Shown here: positions 22,456 through 35,007 of the stretch, in pieces
Layout of the letters: each line of letters opens with the position of its first letter
Numbering within the stretch: the first letter of the stretch is position 1
Origin: Torymus aiolomorphi
Lineage: Eukaryota > Arthropoda > Insecta > Hymenoptera > Torymidae
Direction of reading: 5' to 3'
DNA: 64,000 bases
Assembly (NCBI GenBank): GCA_036365515.1
Contig: CM070877.1
Span: forward strand, 58,706,975-58,770,974
Made by a program: the position numbers and the translations under genes
The notes under the pieces: generated by a model
Told to the model about the DNA's origin: nothing
Seen by the model: the letters and a program-made list of their open reading frames with translations, nothing else
Databases searched by the model: none

Positions 22456-22974
22456 CTACAGCTCGAAAGCCCACCTAGCTAATCTGCCGGTCGGGTTTTG
22501 GAGGTCACGGAGCCACTTCAAGCTGCTATGGTCCGTGATAACCTTGAAGTCGTAGGCCCCTATATACGGATGGAACTTTTTAATTGCCCAGAGAACGGCT
22601 AGGCATTCTCGTATCGTCACGCTATAGTTCCTCTCGGCCGGGCTCAGAGTTCGACTAGCAAACTCCAGGACTCTTTCATCGCCGTCAATTATTCGGTATA
22701 GCACCACTCCCAGGCCTGTATCGCTCGCGTCAGTTTGCACCACGAACTGCGCGATAGATACTGTTCCGTATAGAATCGGCGCAGAAGCTACTAGCACTTT
22801 TAGCTTTTGGAAGGCCTCTTCTTGTGCTGGTGACCATTCGTATTTCCGATCCTTTTTCGTTAGTTCGGTCAGTGGTTCAGCAATTGTGGCGAAATTCGAT
22901 AAAAACTTTCTATACCACGAGGCCATTCCTAGGAAGCGTCTCAGCTGACGGAGGTTCGGTACCGGATACTCCAT
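22456..22974 (-). pseudogene. Ty3/gypsy RT thumb/connection and RNase H
   Basis: Starts LRQLRRFLGMASWYRKF, then WSPAQEEAFQKLK, the standard link between RT and RNase H in gypsy elements. The RNase H part shows VVQTDASDTGLGVVL (first catalytic Asp), FASRTLSPAERNYSVTIREC (Glu) and ITDHSSLKWL (Asp). The frame ends within RNase H at RWAFEL. Confidence 0.9.
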
Positions 22975-23650
22975 GATTCACTTTATTTTCTCTGGTCTGG
23001 TTATGGCTCTGGCTTAAAACCATCTCTATTTACTATGACTCCGAGATATTGGACCTCATCGCGGCAGAAGACACTCTTCTCGCGATTTATTGTAAGGCCC
23101 GCGTTCTGTATCCTGTGCAGAACTCTTTTTCGAACCTCTTTATGCTTCTCCAATGTCGCTGTGACTATTATTATATCGTCAAGATACGAGTAACGAAAAG
23201 GTTACAGTTCGGGGCCGATGATTTTGTCCAATCAGCCTCTGGAAGGACGCTCCGGCATACGAATGACCGTAGGGCATTCTCGTAAATTGGAATAGCCCTT
23301 TGCCTGGCACGGTGAAGGTCGTAGTCTCTTTGGACTCCGGGCAAAGTGGTATCAGGTCGTACGCACTGCTTAAATCCAACGTGAAGATATATCGCGCTTT
23401 CTGCAGTTTGCGCAAGATACTTCCCATGTATGGTAACGGGTACGCGTCGTTTACTTTTCTGAAGTCTATATCGAAACGGAACTTCCCGTTGGACTTGCGT
23501 ACCATTACCACGGGACATGATCAGCCGCTTGTCGACGGTTCTATTATTCCTGCCACTAGCACTTCCTCAACCTGTTTGCGCATCTCTTCCTCGAGTTTCT
23601 AAGATACAGCGTAGTACTTCTATTTAATGGATCTTGTGGATACGACGTCT
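22975..23650 (-). pseudogene. Ty3/gypsy reverse transcriptase palm, frameshifted
   Basis: 23179-23511 encodes MVMVRKSNGKFRFDIDFRKV, then FTLDLSSAYDLIPL (motif A) and GLFQFTRMPYG. Below a frameshift near 23200 another frame gives YLDDIIIVTATLEKH, the intact catalytic YxDD, and then FCRDEVQYLGVIVN. The fragments together cover fingers and palm in family order. The gene is broken by at least two frameshifts. Confidence 0.85.
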
Positions 23651-23699
23651 ATTGCATGCTCGGGCCACGAAGTACACCCTAGTGGTGTGCCAGGCTATA

Positions 23700-24160
23700 T
23701 CCGATCAGCTAAGCTACTACAGCTTTTGCGTCTTTGCGCTGTTCCTCTGTTGGGTCCGCCAACCCTATAGCTGATACGGACACAGTGTTGTTTGCGGTTA
23801 TGACGGATACTTCTAACTTTACGCTTGCATCGTCATCCTTGAGATACAGCGTATTGTATGTGGGGTCTAAGACGGCACTAAACTTCTTAATGAAGTTTAC
23901 CCCCAAGTAGCACTATGGCACTATGGCGACGCGCACGTCTTTGCACACGCCAGCCACGACCATGAGCAGATACACATAGCCAACCATTGCTATGCTCTCC
24001 CCGTTTACCATCGGTTCCGTTAGGCCGCTAGCTGCGATTAGTTCTTTTCCACAGGCCGTAGCGAGCTGTAAGTCGACTGAATTCATCCCAGTCCAAGAAG
24101 CTGATGTATCGAAGAGTGCCCGTAGCCTTGTAGCCGGCTACTCCTACTTGAAGCCGCCAT
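23700..24160 (-). pseudogene. Ty3/gypsy aspartic protease, degenerate
   Basis: Minus-strand text includes ALFDTSASWTG (the active-site region, with Ser where Gly normally follows DT/DS) and LGVNFIKKFSAVLDPTYNTL (the typical LG.(D/N)F......D segment). Frames are broken near 23910. It lies between gag and RT, as expected. Confidence 0.7.
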
Positions 24161-24239
24161 CGCGAGCAGGCCTCCTGGTTGACCTCGTTCGGTTGAGTCC
24201 CGGGCACTTCTTCGCCCTTCCCTTCAAAAGATTGGACAG

Positions 24240-26534
24240 TTACCCTCGGTCTCTGATGTGAGAGCTGGGGGCGGTCATGTGGTCGTGTTTACCTGCCCCC
24301 TTGGCCGTTTCCCTGTTGGTTTCCAGCGGCATTGGGATTGGGATTGCCTCTTTTTGCAGATATCCGGGTCCCCTTCGATACTCTAGCCTTTCTGGAGGTC
24401 CGCTATTTCTCGGACTTTGCGGCCTAGCCTTGTGAGTCGAGCTATTACCCCCACCAGGCTGATTTGGAACTTGCCCGCTATCTCGCTGCCTATTATCCCA
24501 GTTACCCTTCTTCTTAGATTTTTTGGTTTGCGGCGGGCTAGGCTTTTGCCACCTGTTCTCGTCGGTGCCTTTCTTTGTCAAGGTCGATAAGCATTGGCCA
24601 TGACCCAATGGAACATAGCCTCGAGGGTCTCTCGAGGCTCGTACTATTCGTGCCCCATCGCTGCCACACCTGGATTCTACTATTTCCGCTCATCCGTGGG
24701 CGGCTTCGTTGGCACGTAGGCAAATTCTGGCAAGTATGTGCGCTCAGATGGTGGCGGCGAGTGATACATTTTATCTGCTGTGAGCGCTAATTCGGCTTCC
24801 CGGGCCAGGACCAGAAGCCCTCGGAAATCCGTAATTTGGTTTCGCATTATCATCTTTTGTAGTTCTGGCCGCATGTTCCGATGCAACATGTCTATCTGTT
24901 GAGCAATGCTAGGCACCGGAACCAACTTGAGGATCATGGCTTGTAAATTTACTACGTAATCGCGCGTCAGTTCGTCTCTGCCTTGAGTCCTCGCGTTTAT
25001 TTCCGCCAGGACGCGTTGCTAATTTCCCCTGTCCCCGCCATACATGTGCGTTATGGCCGCTTTGAAATCTGGCCACGATCGCTATGTATGGTAGTTACTC
25101 CGGTACCTGGTGGCTGCTACCCCCGTTAGGAGCTCTGACAATTACGAAAGCACCTCGTCGTGTGTCAGATTAGCAAGAGTTCTGTGCTCTTCTACTCTCG
25201 TTAGGAATAACTCGACGCTCTACTCGTTTAAGGACCCTGAGAACTTAATGTGCCATTTTAGAACTATTTGGCCCACATCACGGTTCGTCTGCTAAGGCAA
25301 ATACATATGCCTCTCAGACGGGTACTGGGTCGTGCCATTCCTTGTCTGGCGCTGGGAAGAATTTCTGGCATTATTCCTCCCAGCCTCTATTGGGGACTGG
25401 AGACTCGGGCTGCTGCTGTTGAATTCTGCATACGTGAACGTGTGTTGAAATTTCGCGTGCGGTGATACTCGTCTACGGCCCGTGCCTGGGGGTTGAACTC
25501 CCTCCAAGTGCGTACTTGAGGTTGGATGTCCAGCTCCTTGCAGTGTTCGCACACTCTCCTTAAGCTCTTCAACGTCCTTGACGAGTGAGTTGATCACCGC
25601 CAGCAGCTGCTCCGATAGTATACTGTCTCCCACTGCTATCCCAGTGGTTCGCGACTCACGCTGTCGCGGCCACTCCAGGTTTGGTGCGTGCGGCTGATTT
25701 CGCGATTGCTGCCAGAACCGGTGCTGCCCATTTCGTGCCAAAAAAGACTCCTCTTCCTGGTTGCGCTGGTATTGTCGTTGCCTGCGCTGCTCCTCTAGGA
25801 GCGCTTGCTACCGCTACTGCTGCTCCTGCTGCCGCTCCTGCTGTTGATGCTGTTGCTGCTGTTCCAGCTGCTATTGCTGGGTTTTCTGCTGCTGCAGTTT
25901 TTGCTGTTGGAGCTGTTGTTGTTGGAGCTATCCCTCAGCTTCGGCTGGAGATATCCCGGTGGGTACTGCAGAGCTCAATAGCTCTGCCCCGAAAACCTCC
26001 TGGCCGTTTGCATCTTCCGCTGGCTACACCATTGCATTATGTGCTAGTGGTGGAGCATTCATCCTCCGAGACTCCGAGAGTTTCTGCCTCACTATCGAGC
26101 CATCAAGGAGCGTGGAGAGCGGGTGTGGAAGGTCTAGGTCGGTATCTGGATCCACAGTAGCTGAGCCAAACTCGTTCATCAACGCTAAGTCGATGAACGC
26201 CCTTTGTAACCGCTCGCGTTTCGCAAAACCTTGCTGCTCCGACAGCTCCGGCTCTGGCACGAAAACGGCGGCGCTATAATCGCCCATAAGCCACTTGATC
26301 GTTGTCAGCATATTCACTGACTACAGATCTGACTGCTGTAGACCAAGGGCTTGCATGGCCTCGTTAATCTCCTCTTCGGGCTGTGTATACGCCCAATTGC
26401 GTATCGCAGATTCAGCAAACTGCGATGATCAGACCATGGTGTCAGTTGGCTGTGCGCTTCCTCACGAACTTATTTTACTAGCGCGAGTAGTATCCGTGTT
26501 GATAGCAGAGAGCGTTTGCCATTTTAACCCGTGA
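24240..26534 (-). pseudogene. Ty3/gypsy gag with Gln-rich tract, frameshifted
   Basis: Fragments in order: a start region near 26530, 26024-26317 (LMNEFGSATVDPDTD), a CAG-rich block at 25790-25930 that would encode polyglutamine on the minus strand, 25292-25741, and a capsid-like piece at 24680-24937 (SIAQQIDMLHRNMRPELQKM). The C-terminal part at 24240-24608 is basic and Pro/Gly-rich and may be the nucleocapsid; no clean zinc knuckle is visible. Several stops and frameshifts are present. Confidence 0.7.
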
Positions 26535-27483
<949 letters not shown>

Positions 27484-27500
27484 AAAACTTTGTGGCGCCA
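27484..27500 (-). other. Probable primer binding site of the gypsy element
   Basis: On the minus strand TGGCGCCACAAAGTTTT lies two bases after the LTR end (...GTTACA). Primer sites start TGG to pair with a tRNA CCA tail. I did not identify the tRNA. Confidence 0.5.
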
Positions 27501-27502
27501 CT

Positions 27503-27625
27503 TGTAACAGGATGGCTAGTGGGGGAAAATCCCAAAAAGCGACAGGCCAGCGATGCCCTAGAACACGGCGCCGCGGGTGTCAGACTAAAATGACTTGAGC
27601 GGGGATCTGCTGCTGATGTCACGTC
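27503..27625 (-). repeat. Gypsy-family LTR stub (LTR copy A)
   Basis: Plus-strand TGTAACAGGATGGCTAGTGG and the next ~100 bases match the start of the solo LTR at 56972 (GGGATGGCTAGTGGGGGAAA). The match ends near 27625. Read on the minus strand it is the 3' end of the 5' LTR. Confidence 0.8.
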
Positions 27626-28087
27626 CTAAATCATGACACGACTGGGATAACTAACTCAATTAAGAGTTAATGCTCTTTTTGGTCGTAGCTGCGCCAGCTA
27701 ATAAACCATGGACGAGCTATGGTAAGGAGTGTAGTACTAAAATTCACTGTTGTCGTTATAATCTGAGTTTGACTAATTTTTCTTGAATTAGGATTGGATT
27801 TCTATAAGGACCAAGGGTGGATACCACGAACGTCTCGTAAAGATCGTTTGGCCGCACGTATCCCCGTATGGACTAGGAATAAGGTCACGAGCCCGGGAAA
27901 TGATGCGTGTAGGGTACTAATTTTTGCCCAATCTCAGGTTATTTCTCAGGTTCACCCTTCCCTATGAAGAGCAGAGCTCGCGATTGAATTTACTGACTAA
28001 GTTTTAATTGATTACTCTTTTTCTCTCTATCTTTTATTATTTTATTTTTATAATTTACCTTTCGAAATTCTAAGATTTACAATAATA
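27626..28087. other. Non-coding stretch
   Basis: Sequence between the gypsy LTR stub and the hairpin array. No gene is seen. Confidence 0.35.
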
Positions 28088-29130
28088 CTACTCAAACTCA
28101 AGTGTACGGTGACTCGTAAAGACACACTGAACGAAGTGAGTTTGAAATAATATTAAATTTCTCAAATCGCAGTAGACTGAGCTCGTAAAGCTAGGAACGT
28201 GAACGAATTTGAGAAAAAGTTGTACTTTTCTTCGACTTTTGTTAAAGCTGATATATTCGCTCAAACTCAAGTAGACGGTAAGCTCATAAAGCCACGCTGA
28301 CAGAAGTGAGTTTGATTGAGATATATATTTCTCAAAAACACCAGTAGACTAAGCTCGTAGAGCTCAGTACCATAATGTAATTGGGAAATGCAACTGGGAA
28401 AGTATTATTACCTTTGTATTCGCAATTTTCCTCAAATGTATGGTTTGTATGCTTAAATTCTTTTATAAAAATAGAAAAGATTACAATAATATTATTCAGA
28501 CTCAAGTGTATGGTGACTCGTAAAGACACACTGAACGAAGTGGGTTTGAAATAATATTTAATTTCTCAAATCGCAGTAGACTGAGCTCGTAAAGCTAGGA
28601 ACGTGAACGAATTTGAGAAAATCTTGTATTTTTCCTTGAATTTTTATTGTTTACAATTCTTTTTCTTTTTAAAATTTAGTAGAATAAGATTTTTGAAATT
28701 TGGAAAAGAGCTGATATATTCGCTCAAACTCAAGTAGACAGTAAACTCGTAAAGCCACGCTGACAGAAGTGAGTTTGATTGAGATATATATTTCTCAAAG
28801 ACACCAGTAGACTGAGCACGTAAAGCTTAGTACTATCATGTAATTGGGAAATGCAACTGGAAAATATTATTACCTTTGTATTCACAATTTTCCTCAAGGG
28901 TATAGTTTGTATGCTTGAATTCATTTAGAAAAATAAAAAAGATTACAATAATATTATTCAGACTCAAGTGTACGGTGACTCGTAAAGACACACTGAACGA
29001 AGTGGGTTTGAAATAATATTTAATTTCTCAAATCGCAGTAGACTGAGCTCGTAAAGCTAGGAACGTGAAAGAATTTGAGAAAAACTTGTACCTTTCTTTA
29101 AATTTTAGTAATTTCAAAATTTTAGTAAAT
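28088..29130 (+). repeat. Tandem array of hairpin modules, about 2.4 units
   Basis: Units begin near 28088, 28494 and 28962 (406 and 468 bases apart). Each full unit has four modules built alike: an 8-10 bp stem enclosing about 36-40 bases. Examples are TCAAACTCA/TGAGTTTGA at 28092-28100 and 28137-28145, and TTTCTCAAAT/ATTTGAGAAA at 28158-28167 and 28207-28216. Loops share a core like GTAGACTGAGCTCGTAAAGC and an ACGAA word near the 3' side. In the second unit the first stem has changed on both sides (TCAGACTCA and TGGGTTTGA) but still pairs through G-U. No coding capacity. Confidence 0.8.
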
Positions 29131-31093
29131 GAATTTGTAAGTAAGTTTGAAATTCTTTTAAATTTTGATTTTATTGGTAGAATTCTGAGTTTGTACAGTA
29201 TCGTAAAGCTTGTGAGGCTTGTGTCGATCTGTTAGAGCAGTCAGAAAAGCTGGTGAGGCTTGTGTTGATCTGACTGCCGAACAGTGCGCGCTCGGCGTAT
29301 TTAAATACATTGCTCCTCCTCTTCTTTGGCTGGAAAAGCTGCGGTGTCGAATCGGGTGGTTGCGTCATCTTGAGTCATCGAATCATCAATGGTGTTGTTC
29401 GGCGGCGGTTGGTGCTTTACATATCTGTAATGTTAAGTGGAGCGAGTGGTGCGGGAAAGCGGTGTCCAATGGTGCGGGGGTCCTTCCAAACGTCAATTTT
29501 CAGTTGAGTGGGGAAAATCCTATGATTTAACACAGAGAGCGGAAAATACCCTAGAGATTCTCTAGGGTATTTTCCGGCAGCTCGTATCTTTCTTGAGGAG
29601 TGAGAGAGAACGTTATATGTGCGACAGAGAAAGAGAGATGAGAGAGATAAAAGATATATCCTTACGTTTCTTTTGAGTCAAAAATGACTAGTTTTCTGTT
29701 ACTTGTTAAAAATTATATAATGTTGGCAGCATATAAATTATAAAATATGTTATGCTATTACATTTTGTTTTAAAATAAAAATACAAATTTGAACGGAAGT
29801 TATCGGTTTATTACAACAGGAGTTAAACGCATTACAAATTTGTTGAACTTAATTATAAATTTATTGATGAGATTTCTTATGCAATTATTATAAAAAACAT
29901 TAGACTATTCATTCTAGCTAATATATCAATCATACTATTAAGTTATCTTATTAAGTTAATTCATTCTTCTTAGATTTTCTAATATTTATTTAAAATATTT
30001 GAAATTCAATTAATTTGTGTAAATAACAATGTGTTAAAATACAACTGTTGTATAGTAAAATGTTTTATCTAATGTGTACAGTTCATAAAATTTGCATTAA
30101 CAAATGAGAATCTCTTATAAATAGTCGTAATAGTTCATTATTATTAAAGAATGTACGATTTACAATGTATTATTCAAATTCGAAACAGTTTATTATTTTG
30201 AACTTAAAGTTGAGTAAATTAATCTAATAGAAGTAAACAAATGGATTATTGTTACTACAAAAACATATTATAATAACGGTTTTTATTATCTTCTAGTTTT
30301 TACTTAACATAATACAATTTTTATCTTAAATAAAATTATTTTTCCTAACTATAGTTATTGAGATATTTAGCGTTATTCTAAAATAATATTCTTATGCTAT
30401 AGTACATTGAGTCCCAAAAGATGCTGGAAAATGCGTCACCACGCGGAGAGACTTGAGAAAATCTATTTTTATGCACGCCACGTGCATGCGATAGAGGGTA
30501 CATATAAACTCTCCCTTTGTCTCAGCATTTTCTTATTATTAACAATCCTGAATGTTTCACAAAATATGAAATTTCCTTTTTTATTAGATATTGTGCGTAG
30601 CAGCTATTACAATTTTGAACGAAAGTGCTATGATTAGGTTAACGATAGTTATTCGCAATATAAAAGTTATTAATAACTAAAAAATCTAAATTACAATGAA
30701 ATTGTATTCGATAGGTTTATAAAAAAATAGTCGGTTACAAAAATTAAGCTAATGGTTAACATAAATTGTTGCTTTACATAATATAGTATTTATTATAATG
30801 ATTATTTATTATTTGTTAGTGATAATCCGTTTCATGCTTAAGAGTTGTAGTTGAAAAAGTGCAGGTGGTTATTTAAACAGTTATATTATTGAGCTTGGTT
30901 ATTAAATCTTTATATTATTAACGCGGAAGTAAACGAAGGCTGTAGATTGCAATGAAACATAGAAATATAGAATTTCTTATTTTTCTTAGTTTTCTTACTG
31001 CTCTATTTAATATTTGTAGTTGTTAAAACAATTTTATCGCTAACGGTTTGAGAAATAATGTAAAATAATATTTCAATGTGTAGTATATCTATA
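29131..31093. other. Non-coding stretch
   Basis: 29170-29530 is GC-richer with a spurious 103-residue frame; 29600-31090 is strongly AT-rich. I recognise no gene. A perfect palindrome lies at 29540-29576. Confidence 0.4.
29540..29576. repeat. Perfect 17-bp palindrome with 3-base loop
   Basis: CGGAAAATACCCTAGAG, ATT, CTCTAGGGTATTTTCCG. There are no mismatches in the arms. The flank continues into a GAGA-rich stretch. Confidence 0.85.
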
Positions 31094-34000
31094 CAAGGTG
31101 TCCCATTTTAATCGCCCCAGGCAAATATCTTGAAAAGTATGGGAGATGGAAAAAAACTTTAAATACAAAAGTTGTAGGGTACAAAGGGGGTCAGCTAATG
31201 GTAGCAACGACTTTGACCTTGAACTCTATTATCAAGGTTATTTCAAGGTCAAAGTGATTTTTTTTAATGAGGACCCCTACTTTCGACCCCGGAAATGGAA
31301 AGAGCAGAAAATTTTACGTTCAGAAAGGTCTGATATGTTGGGGTTTCAAGGTCAACCAGCTAATTTAATGAGGTCGACCTGGGAATACCTCTAGGAAGGA
31401 CAAAATTGACCTTGACGTTCAAGGTCATTTTAAGGTAAGTTGATTTTATAAAATGGAACCCCTTATTTTTGACCCCGGAAACGGAAAGAGCGGAAGAATT
31501 TACGTCCGAATATGACCTTGACCTCGACCTTGACTTTAACCGTGATCTGGAAGGTTATTTTAAGGTCAAGTCGATTTTTTTAAAATCCCCTTATTTTCGA
31601 CCTCGGAAATGGAAAGAGAAGAAAATTTTACGTTCAGATATGTACCGTCATATGGTGTCAAAGTTGGCCCCCTGGGGTCAATTAAGGCTAATAATAAATA
31701 AATAAATTTTTTTGAAGTGGATTTCACTGTTTTTATGAGTTACTTAGGAATCTAAAAGTATTTTTTCTCCCTCAAATGAATCGAAAATTAGAAAGACTAC
31801 CCTCGACATTAGCATTACCCAATGTGCACCGCGTGGAGGTTGCCGAAAGGATTTCGCACATCATTGGCCCGGAAAAGGGCCGATTGATTAACGGACTGTC
31901 ATTTGAAGATCTAAGGCAGCAAATGCTCGATCAAGTGTCCGTTCTCTCTGAAACACATTTGCATCCTTCTTCGGAAGCTTGCTTGAACATTCCTCAATGT
32001 TTCCACTGAAATGGATTGGAAAGCTTCCATAATTCTTCCTCTCATGTTCTCTAAGGTTGTTGGAGCATGTGCAAAAACTTTGCCTTTAACTACTCCCCAC
32101 AAAAAAAGTCAAGAGGTGTGAGGTCTGGGGATCTAGGCGGCCACTCGTGTACTTGGCTGCCGATGCCAATCCAACGATTACGATACATACCATTGAGAAA
32201 ATTCTTGACTGATCGAACGCGATATGCAGGAGCTCCATCTTGATGGAACCACATATCCCGCCGTAAGATAAGTGGGATATTTTCTGATAGAGGAGGTAGC
32301 TGGTTTTGCAAAATATCCAAATACAATTGTCCATTCAAATTTTGATTGTAAAAGATAGGTCCCAGCACATGATTTCCAATTATACCTGCCCACACGTTTA
32401 TTGACCAACGTCTCTGGATTCGATGATCTCGTAGCCAATGAGGATTTTGTTCAGCGTAATAGTGGGCATTATGAAGATTGACACCACCCATATTATCAAA
32501 TTTTGCTTCATCTGAGAATAGCACTCGATCAAAAAAGAAAGGGTCCCTACGTATCTGATTATTTGCCCATTGAGAAAAATTTAAACGCCGTGCATAATCT
32601 CCATCCTCTAGTGTTTGTGTAAGGCGAACGTGGTAGGGGTGAAATTTAGATGTTTTCAACAGGCGATTTACTGTTGATTTGGGAACACCATGCATTCGTT
32701 GCAAATCTCGTGTTGAAATGTGGGGATTTTCAGCAATAATAGCTCGCACACCCAGCGCAATGTGCTGTTTCGTTCCAGTTTTGCGTCTCTTACGAACGAT
32801 GGAGCCTTGTGCAGCTCGCGTTAATAATCTTTTGATGGGTTTCCTATCTGGGTGACGGGCATTGGGATATATTTCTCTGCATAGCGTCTTTCTGCAGCCC
32901 TATAATTATCATGACATTCACCAACAACTTTTATCATATTCACAATCTCCTGGGGCGTGTAATCAGCCATCTCAAAAAGGAATATGGTACCACAAAAGAA
33001 ATTTGGTTTTCCACTTCAATTGTATGTATAAAAAGAAATTAAGAAGGCAATTTTCGGAAATGAGCGAAAAAGTTATTTATTCTAATAAACACATGAAATC
33101 ATTACCGTATGCTATTCAATAATAAGAAATCAAAAGGTTTTCTTTATTTGTACTGTGCACAGTGACACCACTAAAAATAACTAACTCTACCTATTTTCGA
33201 GTGCAGTATTGTTATTACTCTTTAAAAAAAATGAAAATATTCCCAAATTGACCAAACTAAAGAATTCGAATATTTATAATTGACTCATAACAAAACCATT
33301 AAATCATCGCCTCATAACTACCTTAAAGTAATCGGTCACTCGTACTTAAAAAATATCATTTGACGTAGCCGTACATTTCAATGGTGCCAACCTAACCAAG
33401 AAAGAACAAGAAGAAAAGTACCTTTTCATACCGAAAATTAATCGCAAAGATCCTTCAGAGTTACGCTGACAAACGTAAGAACACATCAGATTAAAAAAAT
33501 TAATTTGACCCCAATTGACCTCAAGCACGATTTGACCCTTAATTGATCCCAGAGGGCCAACTTTGACACCATATGACGGTACATATCTGAACGTAAAATT
33601 TTCTTCTCTTTCGATTTCCGAGGTCAAAAATAAGGGGATTTTAAAAAAATCGACTTGACCTTAAATTAACCTTCCAGATCACGGTTAAAGTCAAGGTCGA
33701 GGTCAAGGTCATATTCGGACGTAAATTCTTCCGCTCTTTCCATTTCCAGGGTCAAAAATAAGAGGTTCCATTTTATAAAATCAACTTACCTTAAAATGAC
33801 CTTGAACGTCAAGGTCAATTTTGTCCTTCCTAGAGGTATTCCCAGGTCGACCTCATTAAATTATCTGGTTGACCTTGAAACCCCAACATATCAGACCTTT
33901 CTGAACGTAAAATTTTCTGATCTTTCCATTTCCGGGGTCGAAAGTAGGGATTCTCATTTAAAAAAATCACTTTGACCTTGAAATAACCTTGAAAATAGAG

Positions 34001-34130
34001 TTCAAGGTCAAAGTCGTTGTTACCGTTAGCTGACCCCCTTTGCACCCTACAACTTTTGTTTTTAAAGTTTTTTTCCATCTCTCATACTTTTCAAGATATT
34101 TGCCTGGGGCGATTAAAATGGGACACCTTG
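31094..34130 (-). mobile_element. Tc1/IS630-type DNA transposon with long, half-site-rich inverted repeats
   Basis: The ends are CAAGGTGTCCCATTTTAATC on the left and its reverse complement on the right, each flanked by TA (31092-31093, 34131-34132). The inverted repeats extend about 600 bases (31094-31700 and about 33530-34130). Each contains about three tandem modules, rich in TCAAGGTCA and its complement TGACCTTGA, with a GACCCCGGAAATGGAAAGAG word. A minus-strand transposase pseudogene lies between. TA duplication and transposase type agree. Confidence 0.85.
31911..32969 (-). pseudogene. Tc1/IS630-like transposase, frameshifted
   Basis: The best start is at 32969 (MADYTPQEIVNMIKVVGECH), a common N-terminus in this insect family. 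A frameshift near 32860 leads into LLTRAAQGSIVRKRRKTG and then the main frame (32749-32090). That frame has the helix-turn-helix GVPKSTVNRLLK, first catalytic Asp in LFSDEAKF (about 32510), INVWAGIIGNHVLGP, second Asp in WFHQDGAPAY (about 32235) and third acidic residue in SPDLTPLDFF (about 32120). A second frameshift near 32100 moves the C-terminus (ENMRGRIMEAFQSI) into the frame ending at 31911. All catalytic residues are kept, so the decay is recent. Confidence 0.85.
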
Positions 34131-34547
34131 TATTTAGATATGGGCCATGTGGTTTACAGCTCCATGATTACGCATCCGCTCGAGGCAAGCGTCCTTTAAA
34201 GCTCATTCCACATTTTGAAAGAATATTTTATAGTTATTTCGAACTGAAAAACATTCATTTATTTATTATTTAATTAAAATTTTATTTATTTACAACAAGT
34301 AGTTTTATTACTTAGGTAGAGAAAATAGTCCTTCAGGAATGTCGCTTAAAGTAACTATTACAACCTTAAATCTATTTTACAATGTTATATTATTCATCCC
34401 ACGCCTGAACGGTTGCTAATTAAGTCAAACGTATAAAGGAAGAATTACAATTGTGATTATTGCACAAGGGTTTGTTTAACAATTCGCACTAAACTTATTA
34501 TTCCGAACATAACTTTATAGAAAATTAGCCATATTCTGCAACTAGAG
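34131..34547. other. AT-rich spacer
   Basis: Non-coding sequence between the Tc1-type transposon and the Pao LTR. Nothing recognisable. Confidence 0.4.
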
Positions 34548-34931
34548 TGTTATATTTTGTAGACTGAATTGCGTAATTGTCAGATGGCGCGGGTAATAAA
34601 TAAAGGCACAAATTTAGTGAAAGTAAATATATTTAGTACTCTGTCGATTAATTGTGGAACGCGGTGTACAAAACTCTCAATTCGGGGCACGACGCGGTTA
34701 ACAAAAGTAGTGGAGCTGTTGTCCGTTTAGAGGCCTGAGCCTGAGAGAGCGAGCGACGCTCTTGTCGCGAGCCCGCCGGGTCGCATCCCTCTCACACATA
34801 CTCACATACACCTACTTAGCTAAGTCTCTGATTGGTTAACTCACGACGCGCGACTAAGAGGACGGAGCCAAGGACAGCGCGATCTTCTTTCTCTCTCACA
34901 TTCCAACGCGTACATCATTAAATGGTCAACA
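34548..34931 (-). repeat. Pao 3' LTR
   Basis: Minus-strand ends TGTTGACCATTT...ATATAACA. Same length as the other LTR. Confidence 0.92.
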
Positions 34932-35007
34932 TTCCGCCCGCCTTCGTCGCAGTGTCGACGAATAGATTTGCGATACACATTGCACAAACCATGCTAGCGT
35001 TTTACAA

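Noticed and set aside
24575..26160. Plus-strand Ala-rich frame at 25681-26160 and neighbours
   Set aside because: Antisense of the gypsy gag polyglutamine block; CTG repeats give Ala/Leu/Cys runs.
28088..29130. Hammerhead ribozyme in the hairpin array
   Set aside because: I looked for CTGANGA followed by GAAA on both strands of each module and did not find a convincing core; kept only as an unclassified hairpin repeat.
29540..29576. Perfect palindrome as a transcription terminator
   Set aside because: No bacterial context and no U-run; the DNA is eukaryotic.
31146..31705. Open frames in the inverted repeats of the 31-34 kb transposon
   Set aside because: They read through repeated non-coding modules and have mirror copies at 33346-34078; shadows of terminal repeats.
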